A DNA stretch of 64,000 bases from Polynucleobacter necessarius (GCF_900095175.1 NZ_LT606946.1:374712-438711); one strand, 5' to 3'. Numbered from the stretch's first letter, positions 52,534-62,612 are shown. Numbers and translations: made by a program. Notes: generated from the sequence alone by a model not told the origin.

Positions 52534-52557
52534 AAAAGGGGCGCAAGCCCTTTTTTT
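52534..52557 (+). terminator. Rho-independent terminator after tctA
   Basis: AAAAGGGGC-GCAA-GCCCTTTTTTT: a stem with a GCAA tetraloop followed by a T run, about 40 bases after the tctA stop and before the copper cluster. Confidence 0.85.
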
Positions 52558-52594
52558 CATACCCAAGAGAAAATTCCGATAAAATTCCACCATT

Positions 52595-52966
52595 ATGAAT
52601 TTCCGCAAAAATCACCTCATTCATTGGATTGCAGCTGCAGCCATTGCAATGAGTGCGCTTGCGCCAGCAGTTTCTCAAGCGGTGTCGCTTGCTAAACATG
52701 GCCAAGGTTTTGCAATGGAGATTTGTGCGGCTGATGGCACCAAGTTGCAGATCAATATTCAGGGCGAAGATCAAACGGATCTTGCGGAAGTTCAGCATTG
52801 TCCATATTGCATCGCTCACACAGCCATCACGCCAGCATTCAACGCTAATCTCACATTCCAGGCACCGCAAACACTTGCTTTGCTGCCACAGCTTTTCTAT
52901 CAATCACCCAAGCCTCTCGCCGTTTGGGTAACACCTCCCTCAGCAGCGCCTCCAGCAATCGCCTAA
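52595..52966 (+). CDS. DUF2946 family protein, copper-associated
   Basis: A 123-residue exported or membrane-anchored small protein. The N-terminal segment LIHWIAAAAIAMSALAPAVSQAV is a signal or anchor. The middle has MEICAADGT and the CPYC motif (QHCPYCIAHTA) typical of DUF2946, a likely metal-binding thiol pair. The C-terminus is Pro/Ala-rich. It directly precedes the TonB-dependent copper receptor, a common arrangement, so a periplasmic role in copper handling is inferred. Intact. Confidence 0.85.
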   Translation: MNFRKNHLIHWIAAAAIAMSALAPAVSQAVSLAKHGQGFAMEICAADGTKLQINIQGEDQTDLAEVQHCPYCIAHTAITPAFNANLTFQAPQTLALLPQLFYQSPKPLAVWVTPPSAAPPAIA

Positions 52967-53025
52967 CACTACATTCTTCCCATTTTTGGGTTTTGTAATT
53001 GACCATCCTGGTCATTGTTTTGGTG

Positions 53026-55173
53026 ATGCAAATGAAATTAGTAAAAGTTACACCTATGGCCTTGGTGGCCTCTTTAATGTGTTCGGGCGCATATGCACAA
53101 GTTAGCTCTAGTATTGATTCGGTAACAGTAACAGGTATTCAGGAGGCGCCACTTACTCAAACTATTCTTACTGGTAAAGAGTTGAATCAGTCGCGTGTCA
53201 ACACCCCCAATACTGCAGCAATGCTTTTGAATATCCCTGGTGTAAGCATGTATTCCGGTGGCGGCGTATCTGGCTTGCCGGCAATCCATGGTTTGTCAGA
53301 CGATCGAGTATCCGCCAATGTGGACGGCATGCCACTTTTATCTTCCTGCCCAAACCATATGAACTCACCGCTGTCATATATCAGCCCACCCAATGTGGGT
53401 AGCGTCAAAGTGATTACTGGTCTATCGCCTGTAAGCGCCGGCGGAGATAGTTTAGGTGGCGTTGTTTCTGTACAGTCTTTGCCTCCAGTATTCGCTAACA
53501 AAGGTGAGTCGCTTACACAAGGTGAGGTGGGTGCTTCTTACAGTAGTAATGCATCAGCCATTGGTGGAAATCTGAATGTCACGGCAGCAACCGATGAATT
53601 CAGCGCCAACTATACGGTTGACTCTGTAAAAGCAGGAAATTACACGGCTGGCGATAACTTCAAGCCGGCTGGAAATGGTATCTCACCTAGTACGGTTGGC
53701 GCATCAAGATATATCGCTACCAATCAACAACTTGCTTTAGCGTGGCAAAAAGATAACCACCTGGTTGAATTTAAGGCAGGCTATCAACTTATTCCATTCG
53801 AAGGTTATGCAAACCAACGTATGGATATGACTAAAAATCAAAGTGAGCAATTTAATCTCAAGTACACCGGTAAATATGATTGGGGTACTTTAGAAGCTCA
53901 AGCCTATAACCAGATGGTCAATCACCAGATGGATGACAACACTGGCGCACGAACATCGCCGGCAATGCCAATGCTGGCAACAAGCTCTACCAATGGAGCC
54001 ATCATTAAGGGAGCGTTGCCAATTTCTGAAACTCAGTTAGCTAGACTCGGAACCGAGTGGCAAGGATATAAATTAAATGATTGGTGGCCACCATCAGGCA
54101 CTGGAATGATGATGAGTCCAAATACCTTTCAAAATATTAATAATGGCACCAGAGAGCGTTTAGCATTATTTGGCGAATTAGAGCAGCAGTGGTCTAAGGA
54201 ATTGATGAGTTTGGCCGGGGTACGTGTTGAACAGGTCGCTGCAAATGCAGAAAATGCTCAGGGATATAGCTCTATGTATCAATCTCAAGCAAATGCATTT
54301 AATGCTCAGGAACATCAGCAGACTGATTACAACTGGGACTTAACAGCCCTTTCTCGGTATAAACCAGATAACAATCAAAACTACGAAGCAGGTTACTCGC
54401 GCAAGACCAGATCCCCAAATCTCTATGAGCGCTACTCTTGGTCAACAACACCGATGGCAGCAATCATGAATAACTTTGTAGGGGACGGTAACGGTTATGT
54501 TGGACAGGTAACGCTAGCCCCTGAGGTTACAAATACCGTGAGCTTTGCAAGCGACTGGCATGATGCCAATAAAGAGGTTTGGGGATTTAAAACCAACCCT
54601 TATTACACCTACGTGAGCAACTATATCGATGCAGCATGTAATACGACTTGTACTGTTGATAAATTTAATGTCCTTAAGTATGTAAACCAAGATGCGCAAC
54701 TCTATGGATTAGATCTTTCCGGTAACGTAATGCTAGGTAAGTTGCCTCAGTTAGGTCGTTTCCAAATGACTGGTATAGCCTCATATACTCGTGGACAAAA
54801 CGTTACCACTGGTGCCAGTCTTTACAACATCATGCCGCTGAATGGAAAGCTTGGCCTTGTCCAGTATTTGGGAGCAAATTGGACCAATACGATTGAAGGG
54901 CAGTTTGTTGCTGCGAAGAATAATCTCAACGCGGTACGAAATGAGATTGCCACTGGCGGATATTCACTCTATAACTTACGCGTCTCATATGACGATAAAA
55001 AATATCGTGTGAACTTTGGCATTGAGAACTTGCTGAATAAGCTCTATGCGTTGCCACAGGGCGGAGCTTATTTGGGGCAAGGCAACACGATGTCTATGAA
55101 TGGTGTGGCTTGGGGTGCTGCAGTTGCGGGCATGGGAAGAACTTTCTACGTTTCAGCAAACATGAAGTTTTAG
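53026..55173 (+). CDS. TonB-dependent copper receptor (OprC/NosA type)
   Basis: An outer-membrane receptor of about 715 residues. Signal peptide KLVKVTPMALVASLMCSGAYAQ, a TonB-box-like SIDSVTVTG, and plug domain LNQSRVNTPNTAAMLLNIPGVSM then LPAIHGLSDDRVSANVDGMPLLSSCPNHMNSPLSYISP. The CPNHM segment is the methionine/cysteine copper site of this family. The barrel ends with FYVSANMKF, the usual C-terminal aromatic. I take ATG 53026 or 53032 as start. Flanked by DUF2946 upstream and DUF2244/PCuAC downstream: an intact copper uptake set. The intact frame contrasts with btuB. Confidence 0.9.
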   Translation: MQMKLVKVTPMALVASLMCSGAYAQVSSSIDSVTVTGIQEAPLTQTILTGKELNQSRVNTPNTAAMLLNIPGVSMYSGGGVSGLPAIHGLSDDRVSANVDGMPLLSSCPNHMNSPLSYISPPNVGSVKVITGLSPVSAGGDSLGGVVSVQSLPPVFANKGESLTQGEVGASYSSNASAIGGNLNVTAATDEFSANYTVDSVKAGNYTAGDNFKPAGNGISPSTVGASRYIATNQQLALAWQKDNHLVEFKAGYQLIPFEGYANQRMDMTKNQSEQFNLKYTGKYDWGTLEAQAYNQMVNHQMDDNTGARTSPAMPMLATSSTNGAIIKGALPISETQLARLGTEWQGYKLNDWWPPSGTGMMMSPNTFQNINNGTRERLALFGELEQQWSKELMSLAGVRVEQVAANAENAQGYSSMYQSQANAFNAQEHQQTDYNWDLTALSRYKPDNNQNYEAGYSRKTRSPNLYERYSWSTTPMAAIMNNFVGDGNGYVGQVTLAPEVTNTVSFASDWHDANKEVWGFKTNPYYTYVSNYIDAACNTTCTVDKFNVLKYVNQDAQLYGLDLSGNVMLGKLPQLGRFQMTGIASYTRGQNVTTGASLYNIMPLNGKLGLVQYLGANWTNTIEGQFVAAKNNLNAVRNEIATGGYSLYNLRVSYDDKKYRVNFGIENLLNKLYALPQGGAYLGQGNTMSMNGVAWGAAVAGMGRTFYVSANMKF

Positions 55174-55225
55174 TTGTATAGACATTGATTTAATTAAAAA
55201 GAACGGTTGATGGTAAGGCTGAAAA

Positions 55226-55657
55226 ATGAAAGTCTGGCTAATGAAAAGAAATTGTTCCTTTTCCCCAAAGCAGGTGGGAGGTTTCTACCTATCTATTGTG
55301 GTTTTTTCTCTTTTGGTGGCTGGATATTTTTATTTGATTGGGGCTTGGATGATTCTCATCTTTACCTCAATTGAGATTTTGGCTGTCACCATTGCCTTGT
55401 ATATTTATACGCGCCATGCTTTGGATTACGAGAAGATTACGATTTCAGGAAAGCAATTATTGTTTGAAAGAAGTTGGGGTGGCAAGATTCAACAGCATGA
55501 GTTCAACACCATTTGGACTAAGTTGATTTATGGCGAATCAAAGGGAAAAGATTTGGTTTTGAAGACTTCCGCTAAAGAGGTGCCAATCGGTTTTTTTGTT
55601 GGCGCCAATGAACGTGAGCAGTTTGGAAAAGAGCTTGAGAGATTTTTAGGGATTTGA
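55226..55657 (+). CDS. DUF2244 family membrane protein
   Basis: A 143-residue protein with two adjacent transmembrane helices (LSIVVFSLLVAGYFYLIG and AWMILIFTSIEILAVTIALYIYTRH) followed by a cytoplasmic beta-rich domain (ITISGKQLLFERSWGGKIQQHEF then LVLKTSAKEVPIGFFVGANEREQFGKEL). This matches DUF2244, often found near cytochrome oxidase or copper genes. It lies between the copper receptor and the PCuAC chaperone. Function unknown. The start is ATG 55226 or 55241. Intact. Confidence 0.8.
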   Translation: MKVWLMKRNCSFSPKQVGGFYLSIVVFSLLVAGYFYLIGAWMILIFTSIEILAVTIALYIYTRHALDYEKITISGKQLLFERSWGGKIQQHEFNTIWTKLIYGESKGKDLVLKTSAKEVPIGFFVGANEREQFGKELERFLGI

Positions 55658-55679
55658 ATTTAACTAGGAGGTAGTAAAT

Positions 55680-56168
55680 ATGAAAAGTAATACATTATTA
55701 AATACATTATTAGTTGCTGTAGTGGGCTTTGGTTTGGCTGGCATGGCTCAGGCACAGAACGCTAAAGTTGGTAGCGTAAAAATTGAAAACGCTTATACGC
55801 GTGCAACAGTTCTTGGTCAAATGGCTGCTGCTGGTTTTATGAAGATTGAAAACAAAGGCGCTGCAGACCAACTCATTTCTGCAAGCTCACCAGTTGCTGG
55901 TGAAGTGCAATTGCATGAAATGGCGATGGATGGCAATGCCATGAAAATGCGCCAAGTGAAAGACATTCCAGTACCAGCAGGTGGCGCTGTTGAATTAAAG
56001 CCAGGCGGCTTACACCTCATGTTTATGAACATCAAAGCACCTTTGGCTGCTGGTGAGACTGTTCCTGTCAAACTCAAGTTTGCTAAAGCTGGTGAAGTGG
56101 AAGTGAAGATGCCTGTCAATGCGATGGGCAATCCTGCTGGTGGCCATGGCGGAGCAATGAAGCACTAA
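55680..56168 (+). CDS. Periplasmic copper chaperone PCu(A)C
   Basis: A 162-residue exported chaperone that delivers Cu(I) to cytochrome c oxidase assembly. Signal peptide TLLNTLLVAVVGFGLAGMAQAQ. The H(M)x10Mx21HxM copper site is seen as LHEMAMDGNAMKMRQV followed by GGLHLMFMNI near residues 77-120. The C-terminal tail is His/Met/Gly-rich (GNPAGGHGGAMKH), possibly a second metal site. AGGAGG precedes the ATG. Last gene of the copper cluster. Intact. Confidence 0.92.
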   Translation: MKSNTLLNTLLVAVVGFGLAGMAQAQNAKVGSVKIENAYTRATVLGQMAAAGFMKIENKGAADQLISASSPVAGEVQLHEMAMDGNAMKMRQVKDIPVPAGGAVELKPGGLHLMFMNIKAPLAAGETVPVKLKFAKAGEVEVKMPVNAMGNPAGGHGGAMKH

Positions 56169-56199
56169 GCATGCGCTTTTGTTGTATCTAGCTTAGGCA

Positions 56200-56236
56200 T
56201 TAAAAAAGTCCCTAGTATTACTTAGGGGCTTTTTCT
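56200..56236. terminator. Terminator between the copper cluster and ilvD
   Basis: TAAAAAAGTCCCTA-GTATTAC-TTAGGGGCTTTTTC: a stem flanked by A and T runs, between convergent genes. Confidence 0.82.
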
Positions 56237-56252
56237 TTGGTGCAGGGGATGT

Positions 56253-57941
56253 TTAATCCAAATTCAGATCTGTTACCGCACCTTTACTTGCGGTGCTTGC
56301 GAGGTGAGCATACTTGGCAAGCAATCCACGGGTATAGCGTGGTTTAGGTTGCACCCAAGCAGCACGACGCTTAGCAATCTCTTCATCACTCACATTGAGT
56401 TGAATGAGCAACTTATGAGCATCGATCGTCACTGAGTCACCTTCATGAATAAGGGCAATGACGCCGCCCACAAAAGCTTCCGGGGCAACGTGACCCACCA
56501 CCATGCCCCAAGTACCACCAGAGAAGCGTCCGTCAGTGATGAGGCCGACTGTCTCGCCTAAACCTTGACCAACGAGGGCAGAGGTAGGGGCAAGCATCTC
56601 ACGCATGCCAGGGCCGCCTTTAGGGCCTTCGTAACGTATTACCATGACGTCACCGTCTTTGATCTTTTGCGCCATGATGGCCGCCATTGCATCATCTTCA
56701 GAATCAAATACACGAGCAGGACCAGTAATCGATGGGTTCTTGAGGCCCGTAATCTTGGCAACGCAACCCTCGGGGGAGATATTGCCCTTCAAAATAGCTA
56801 AGTGACCTTGCTTGTACAGCGGGTTATCTAAAGTAAGAATGACCTTTTGATTGGCGCGCGGTACTGAGGGAACATCTTTCAATGTTTCAGCGATTGTTTT
56901 GCCAGTAATGGTCATGCAATCACCATGCAAGAGTCCGCCATCAAGCAAAATCTTCATGACTTGCGGAATACCGCCAGCTTGGTGAAGATCAGTTGCCAAG
57001 TATTGTCCAGAAGGTTTCATATCCACGATGACGGGAACGCGCTTACGAATGCGCTCGAAGTCATCAATAGTCCAGTCGATCTCAGCAGCGCTAGTAATTG
57101 CTAGGTAGTGGAGAACGGCATTGGTAGATCCACCAACGGCCATGATCACGCTCACTGCATTCTCAATGGATTTTTTAGTGATGATGTCACGAGGACGCAA
57201 ATTTTTCTTGATGGCCTCAACCAGCACTAAAGCTGATTCATGCGCACTAGCAACTTTCTCAGCATCTTCATTGGCCATTGTGGAGGAGTAAGGCAAGCTC
57301 ATACCCAAAGCCTCAAATGAGGAGCTCATGGTGTTCGCTGTATACATACCGCCGCAAGAGCCGCTACCTGGGCAAGCGTGTTGCTCTACGCCCTTAAGGT
57401 CTGACTCACTCATACGGCCTGAAGTGAATTCACCAACGGCTTCAAACGCGGAAACGATATTCAGATCCTTGCCTTTGAAATGACCTGGCTTAATTGTTCC
57501 GCCATAAACGTAGATGCTCGGTACATTGGTGCGGGCCATCGCCATCATGCCGCCCGGCATATTCTTATCGCAGCCACCGATCACGACAACACCGTCTTGC
57601 CATAAGCCGTTGACGCAGGTTTCAATACTGTCAGCAATCACTTCGCGAGAGATGAGGGAGTACTTCATGCCCTCAGTACCCATGCCAATGCCATCAGAGA
57701 CGGTAGGGGTGCCAAACATTTGTGCTTTTGCGCCAGCCTCTTCGAGAGCGGTTACTGCTGCGTCTGCTAGCTTTTGCAAGCCGCTGTTGCACGGGGTAAT
57801 GGTTGAATGACCGTTTGCTACGCCAACCATCGGTTTAACAAAATCCTTCTCTTGGTAGCCCATCGCGTAATACATTGAGCGATTGGGTGCGCGAGCAACC
57901 CCTTCGGTAACATTACGCGAGCATTCATTGAGGCGTTTCAT
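56253..57941 (-). CDS. ilvD: Dihydroxy-acid dehydratase
   Basis: A 562-residue Fe-S dehydratase making the 2-keto acid precursors of valine, isoleucine and, via these, pantothenate. Cluster and active-site motifs: [28 protein letters not shown], and [20 protein letters not shown], with three conserved cysteines; then [24 protein letters not shown] near the C-terminus. I start at ATG 57941 ([14 protein letters not shown]); the 47 codons upstream in the open frame are not family-like. Intact. Confidence 0.95.
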   Translation of the reverse strand: MKRLNECSRNVTEGVARAPNRSMYYAMGYQEKDFVKPMVGVANGHSTITPCNSGLQKLADAAVTALEEAGAKAQMFGTPTVSDGIGMGTEGMKYSLISREVIADSIETCVNGLWQDGVVVIGGCDKNMPGGMMAMARTNVPSIYVYGGTIKPGHFKGKDLNIVSAFEAVGEFTSGRMSESDLKGVEQHACPGSGSCGGMYTANTMSSSFEALGMSLPYSSTMANEDAEKVASAHESALVLVEAIKKNLRPRDIITKKSIENAVSVIMAVGGSTNAVLHYLAITSAAEIDWTIDDFERIRKRVPVIVDMKPSGQYLATDLHQAGGIPQVMKILLDGGLLHGDCMTITGKTIAETLKDVPSVPRANQKVILTLDNPLYKQGHLAILKGNISPEGCVAKITGLKNPSITGPARVFDSEDDAMAAIMAQKIKDGDVMVIRYEGPKGGPGMREMLAPTSALVGQGLGETVGLITDGRFSGGTWGMVVGHVAPEAFVGGVIALIHEGDSVTIDAHKLLIQLNVSDEEIAKRRAAWVQPKPRYTRGLLAKYAHLASTASKGAVTDLNLD

Positions 57942-58171
57942 GCTGATATGGACTCCAGAAAAGAAATTATCGAAAAGCTCTATTGTGCCGTGAGACCAGG
58001 TGGAACGCAGGGGTTTATCCAGACATTCCTGTCCTGTTGCCAAACGTCGCAATAAGCAGATTTCTCTATTGTATTTGCTCATTAAGGATCAGTATTAGCT
58101 TGAAGGCTAATATCCTTAGCAAAAAAGCTGCGGTACATTCCCCTTATCTATTACTTTTTCCTTCGAATTCA

Positions 58172-58690
58172 ATGACTAAAGTTGGCCATATCTACCTAAT
58201 TGACGACGATGAGTCGATGCGCACCTCTCTAAGCCGGATGCTCAAGGATGTGGGTTATATCGTGGAGGATTTCTCCTCCGCAGTGACATTTCTAGAGCAT
58301 TCAGTACCGGTAGCACCCGCGGTCATCTTGCTCGACATGCAAATGCCAGATATGACTGGGATTGATCTGCAAGAGAAGTTATTCCAACTGGGTCGCAAAA
58401 CCCCAATTATCTTTATCAGTGGGCAGAGTCACCCTCATCAAATTGTCAAAAGCCTGAAGCGGGGTGCCGTTGATTTCCTCTTTAAACCGTTTAATTTGGA
58501 GGATTTATTAAAGGCTGTTGCTGATGCTTTGGACTTGCTAAATAAGGATATTGCTGTCAAATTAGGCACTACTGATGCCACGATTAAAGTCCACAAAGCG
58601 AGGGTGATGGACAAAATGCATGTTGAATCAGTTCAGGTTTTGGTAGCTAAGTACCTTGAGTCTGATCTTGAAAATCTTTTTAATAACTAG
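58172..58690 (+). pseudogene. FixJ/NarL-type response regulator with in-frame deletion into its DNA-binding domain
   Basis: The receiver domain is complete: HIYLIDDDESMRTSLSRML, phospho-acceptor Asp in VILLDMQMPDMTGIDL, Thr/Ser in IIFISGQ, and Lys in DFLFKPFNLEDLLKAVADALDL. The sequence then runs directly into LNKDIAVKLGTTDATIKVHKARVMDKMHVESV, the second half of a LuxR-type helix-turn-helix. The linker and the usual LTPRE...V..L...G first helix are absent. At 172 residues it is about 35-40 shorter than relatives, and the frame is open, so the deletion is in frame. A stable protein may be made, but DNA binding is unlikely. No sensor kinase is adjacent. Confidence 0.82.
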
Positions 58691-58774
58691 CTCTTAGGCT
58701 AATTTCCCTGAGGGTATTTCCTGATTATGATTATTTACTAATTTTTTGATATTTCAAACACTTAAAATACTTTT

Positions 58775-59815
58775 GTGAATTCAAGCCCTAAGCTCCCCGA
58801 GATTTCTAAAGAGGCCTTTATAAAGGCCAGGGAAAAGCTAGGTCTTTCCACTAAGGATCTGGGTGGAATGGCATGTTTGTCTACACGACAGATTGAGCAA
58901 ATTGAAAGTGGCGAAATGAGCTCCTTCTATGGAGCTCAAATTAAATTCACTGCCGCTAAGAAAGTGGCAAAGCTGCTCAACTTAAGTGATGAGGAAGCAT
59001 TTGACTTTGGGGCGCAAGCTCAAGTTCAATTGCCTGCTGATTCCACTGCTTTGCCTATTGCCGATGCTAAGTTAGTGCAATTTCCAAAAGCTGAGGAAGA
59101 GAAGCTGCCTTCATCTGCTAAGGTAGAAATTCAAGATGAAGTGGTTCAGGAAAAAAAGTCGGTTACAGAAAATACCGAGCCAGTTAAAAAAGTTCAGGCA
59201 GTAGAAAAGCCATTGACAAACACTGCAGCTGAAACAAAACCAAAATCTAAAGGCAAGCTATTTCTTTGGCTGAGCATCATTACAGCTACAGCTCTTGCCG
59301 TCATCAATTTGCACCCTCTGTTATTTGCAGATAAGCCAGAAGAGATTGTTGTTGTCAAAGAAGAAATTATTGAGCCAGCAGCTCCTGCAGATCCTGCAGA
59401 TCCTGCACCCGCTACTCCAGTCACTCCAGCAACTGTAGCGCCAGTGGTTGCGGTTCCTGCGGCCGGTGCTGAAGTTTCAGCGGCATGCCCTGTGGAAGAG
59501 GGCGTCATTAATTACAAGCCAGAGTTACCCCGTAAGGCTGGTGATATGGTTTATGTTCAAGTCAAATCTAAGCAAGTGGTTTGTGTGATTGATGCTTCCA
59601 GAAAGATACAAAACAAAATGATTGAGCCTGGTATGGGCACATCTTTTTATGGTAAACCACCATTTAAGGTATTAACAGGCGGCCTTGCTCAGGCTGATGT
59701 GTATTTTCAGGGCGCAAAGGTTCGCCTGGCAAATCCGAATTACAAAACCTTAGTGTTGGAAGCTGCTGAGGTGGTGACCCCACCTGTTGACCGGACAGAC
59801 CCTCAGTTACGCTAA
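58775..59815 (+). CDS. RodZ-like helix-turn-helix membrane protein
   Basis: A 346-residue bitopic protein. The N-terminal HTH_25-type domain (residues 9-75: FIKAREKLGLSTKDLGGMACLSTRQIEQIESGEMSSF) is followed by a charged linker and one transmembrane helix near 165-187 (LFLWLSIITATALAVINLHPL). Then come a Pro/Ala-rich spacer and a periplasmic DUF4115-like domain (VYVQVKSKQVVCVIDASRKIQ, GTSFYGKPPFKVLTGG). This is RodZ architecture, linking MreB to the wall machinery, but weak conservation leaves room for another regulator. The start is GTG 58775 with no Shine-Dalgarno and an AT-rich TAAAAT box 7 bases upstream, so translation may be leaderless. Intact. Confidence 0.72.
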   Translation: MNSSPKLPEISKEAFIKAREKLGLSTKDLGGMACLSTRQIEQIESGEMSSFYGAQIKFTAAKKVAKLLNLSDEEAFDFGAQAQVQLPADSTALPIADAKLVQFPKAEEEKLPSSAKVEIQDEVVQEKKSVTENTEPVKKVQAVEKPLTNTAAETKPKSKGKLFLWLSIITATALAVINLHPLLFADKPEEIVVVKEEIIEPAAPADPADPAPATPVTPATVAPVVAVPAAGAEVSAACPVEEGVINYKPELPRKAGDMVYVQVKSKQVVCVIDASRKIQNKMIEPGMGTSFYGKPPFKVLTGGLAQADVYFQGAKVRLANPNYKTLVLEAAEVVTPPVDRTDPQLR

Positions 59816-59833
59816 CTCTCAGTGAGTTAGCGT
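59809..59833. terminator. Hairpin between convergent RodZ-like gene and glnB
   Basis: ACGCTAACTC-TCAGT-GAGTTAGCGT is a perfect ten-base stem overlapping the RodZ-like stop. There is no strong T run, so termination is probable but not certain. Confidence 0.65.
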
Positions 59834-59849
59834 CTTCTAAAGGCAGTTT

Positions 59850-60197
<348 letters not shown>

Positions 60198-60239
60198 TTA
60201 ATACAGTAATCATACCTAGAACTGAAAACCAATGCCCAA

Positions 60240-61865
60240 TTACGCCCTAAATTGGGAGGTAATAGGGTAGCGCCAGTCACGCCCAAAGGCTCGCGTAGTG
60301 ACGCGAACACCAGGAGGCGCTTGGCGACGTTTGTACTCATTGAGCTTAATGAGGCGGGTTACTTTTTCTACACTTTCAGGATCAAAACCGGCAGCAATAA
60401 TTTCTGCGATGGATTGGTTTTGCTCCATATAGCGCTCGACGATGCCATCCAATACCTCATATGACGGCAGGCTATCCTGATCTTTTTGATCGGGACGCAA
60501 TTCTGCGGAAGGCGCACGCGTCAGAATCCGCTCCGGAATGATTGGGGCAATACTGTTGCGATAAGCACAGAGGCGATACACCAAGGTCTTCGCAATATCT
60601 TTAATCACCGCAAAGCCACCAGCCATATCTCCGTATAGTGTGCAGTAGCCAACAGCCATCTCACTCTTGTTGCCAGTCGTTAAAACTAGGCGCCCTGTTT
60701 TGTTGGATAGCGCCATTAAGAGAGTGCCTCGGACTCGAGCCTGAATGTTCTCTTCGGTAGCGTCGACTTGGAGCCCTTTAAATTGCTCGGCTAAGGCATG
60801 CTCCAAAGCATCCACGGGTTCACTAATAGGGATCTCATCATATTGAACACCCAGGTTTTGGGCCATTTCTCTGGCATCAATCCAAGAGATGTCAGCGGTA
60901 TAGCGAGAGGCCATCATGACGGTACGCACTTTATCTGCGCCTAAGGCATCTACCGCAATCGCGAGCACGAGAGCGGAATCAACCCCTCCAGATAAGCCAA
61001 TAATGGCTCCTGGAAAGCGATTCTTCTGAACATAATCGCGCACACCCAAAACAAGCGCTTGGTAGGCTTGAGCCTCTACGCTGGAAGGGGTAACTATAGT
61101 TCCTGGCTCTACATCGGCGGATGCATTAACTTCTACATAAGCAAGAGCGGTTTCAAACTGCGGCATAGTTATGACTACCTTGCCGGCACTATTTAAAGCA
61201 AAGGAGCCGCCATCAAAAACCAATTCATCTTGTCCACCTACTGCATTGACATAAACCAAAGGCATCTTGCTTAAGGCAATTTGTTTGCGCAGCACCTCAA
61301 TACGTAAAGATTCTTTTTGGAGGTGATACGGCGAGGCATTGAGAACTAGAAGTACTTGGGCACCAGCAGCATGAGCCTGTTTGGCAGGGCCTGCATGCCA
61401 AGCGTCTTCACACAAAATGAGCCCATATTGGATGCTGGCATTTTCAAAGACACAGGCTTCATTGCCTGGTGTGAAATAGCGCACCTCATCAAATACTTCA
61501 TGGTTAGGTAATTCTTGTTTGGCATAACCAGCAATCACTTTGCCATCACGAATGACTGAAGCGTAGTTTTGCAAACCATTTGTAGTCTTCTTGGGGTGGC
61601 CAATAATGACAGTTAATCCTGGAAACTTCTGAAGCTCCGGCATTAAGCAATTGAGTTCACGATCTGCAGCCTCAATAAAGGCGGGGCGGAGAAGTAAGTC
61701 TTCTGGGGGGTAGCCAGTGAGCGAGAGCTCTGGAGTGAGAACTAGTGTGGCGCCTTGTGCATAAGCATCAGCAGCGGCTTGAGAAATGAGCTGCGCGTTG
61801 CCAGGCAAATCACCCAAAAGAGGGTTGATTTGCGCTAAGGCGATTTTTTGCGAGCTCACTCCCAA
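60240..61865 (-). CDS. nadE: Glutamine-dependent NAD+ synthetase
   Basis: A 541-residue two-domain enzyme converting nicotinic acid adenine dinucleotide to NAD. The N-terminal nitrilase-like glutaminase has TLVLTPELSLTGYPPEDLL (Glu), the central Lys region, and GLILCEDAWHAG with the catalytic Cys near residue 148. The C-terminal synthetase has the PP-loop GLSGGVDSALVLAIAVDALG near 290, TTGNKSEMAVGYCTLYGDMAGGFAVIKD, and RPDQKDQDSLPSYEVLD. The start is TTG 61865 or GTG 61859; no ATG fits. Eleven bases separate it from ppa, so they are probably cotranscribed. Intact. Confidence 0.94.
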   Translation of the reverse strand: MGVSSQKIALAQINPLLGDLPGNAQLISQAAADAYAQGATLVLTPELSLTGYPPEDLLLRPAFIEAADRELNCLMPELQKFPGLTVIIGHPKKTTNGLQNYASVIRDGKVIAGYAKQELPNHEVFDEVRYFTPGNEACVFENASIQYGLILCEDAWHAGPAKQAHAAGAQVLLVLNASPYHLQKESLRIEVLRKQIALSKMPLVYVNAVGGQDELVFDGGSFALNSAGKVVITMPQFETALAYVEVNASADVEPGTIVTPSSVEAQAYQALVLGVRDYVQKNRFPGAIIGLSGGVDSALVLAIAVDALGADKVRTVMMASRYTADISWIDAREMAQNLGVQYDEIPISEPVDALEHALAEQFKGLQVDATEENIQARVRGTLLMALSNKTGRLVLTTGNKSEMAVGYCTLYGDMAGGFAVIKDIAKTLVYRLCAYRNSIAPIIPERILTRAPSAELRPDQKDQDSLPSYEVLDGIVERYMEQNQSIAEIIAAGFDPESVEKVTRLIKLNEYKRRQAPPGVRVTTRAFGRDWRYPITSQFRA

Positions 61866-61876
61866 TTACAAATCGA

Positions 61877-62413
61877 TTACTTCTGTGACTTGGCGTAACC
61901 TTCGATGCCTTCCAAAATTTCTTTATGGGCACCAGCAACACCAGTCCAACCTTTAACTTTTACCCACTTACCTTTTTCGAGATCTTTGTAGTGCTCGAAG
62001 AAGTGTTGAATTTGGGCGAGGAGTAATTCGTTTACATCTTCAGGCTTTTGCAAATGCTTGTAGATTGGCAAAATCTTATCTTCAGGAACAGCCAACAACT
62101 TCGCATCTTGTCCGCCTTCATCTTCCATCTCTAGCATGCCGATAGCGCGGCAGCTCACTACTGAGCCTGGCACCAATGCAAATGGAGTAATAACGAGAAC
62201 GTCAACAGGATCGCCGTCACCAGCAATCGTTTTAGGGATGTAACCGTAGTTGCATGGATAATGCATTGCTGTACCCATGAAGCGGTCTACGAAGAGGCAG
62301 CCAGTTTCTTTATCTACTTCATACTTCACTGGATCCGCATTCATTGGGATCTCAATAATGACGTTGAATGATTCTGGGATTTTCTTACCTGGGCTGACCT
62401 TGTCGTAACTCAT
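61877..62413 (-). CDS. ppa: Inorganic pyrophosphatase
   Basis: A 178-residue family I soluble pyrophosphatase. Motifs: VIIEIPMNADPVKYEVDKETG, MHYPCNYGYIPKTIAGDGDPVDVLVI with the DxDPxD metal-binding cluster, and AVPEDKILPIYK. ATG 62413. It is the first gene of a minus-strand run with nadE and glnB. Intact. Confidence 0.95.
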   Translation of the reverse strand: MSYDKVSPGKKIPESFNVIIEIPMNADPVKYEVDKETGCLFVDRFMGTAMHYPCNYGYIPKTIAGDGDPVDVLVITPFALVPGSVVSCRAIGMLEMEDEGGQDAKLLAVPEDKILPIYKHLQKPEDVNELLLAQIQHFFEHYKDLEKGKWVKVKGWTGVAGAHKEILEGIEGYAKSQK

Positions 62414-62575
62414 AAATACTCCGGTTAGTGATTAATGTGCGTTCGATCTTAGCAAAGAGGCAGAGCCATGCTGCTGAAGATTGAATCTATTCCTGTTATT
62501 AAAGCCATGAATGCTTTATGACTTCTATTTTAAGGCTTTCTGCAGTAATACCTATAGATTGGTGCCCTAGGTTGC

Positions 62576-62605
62576 TTGACAAATAGTAGGCCATTGGCCT
62601 ACAAT
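62576..62605 (+). promoter_or_regulatory. Toxin-antitoxin promoter with palindromic operator
   Basis: A near-consensus sigma70 promoter: -35 TTGACA (62576-62581), 18-base spacer, -10 TACAAT (62600-62605). The spacer and the edge of the -10 are covered by a perfect palindrome, GTAGGCCATTGGCCTAC (62586-62602), well placed for repression by the downstream XRE protein. The -10 ends only seven bases before the toxin ATG, so transcription should start at or next to the A of ATG. Confidence 0.85.
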
Positions 62606-62612
62606 ACGATCA

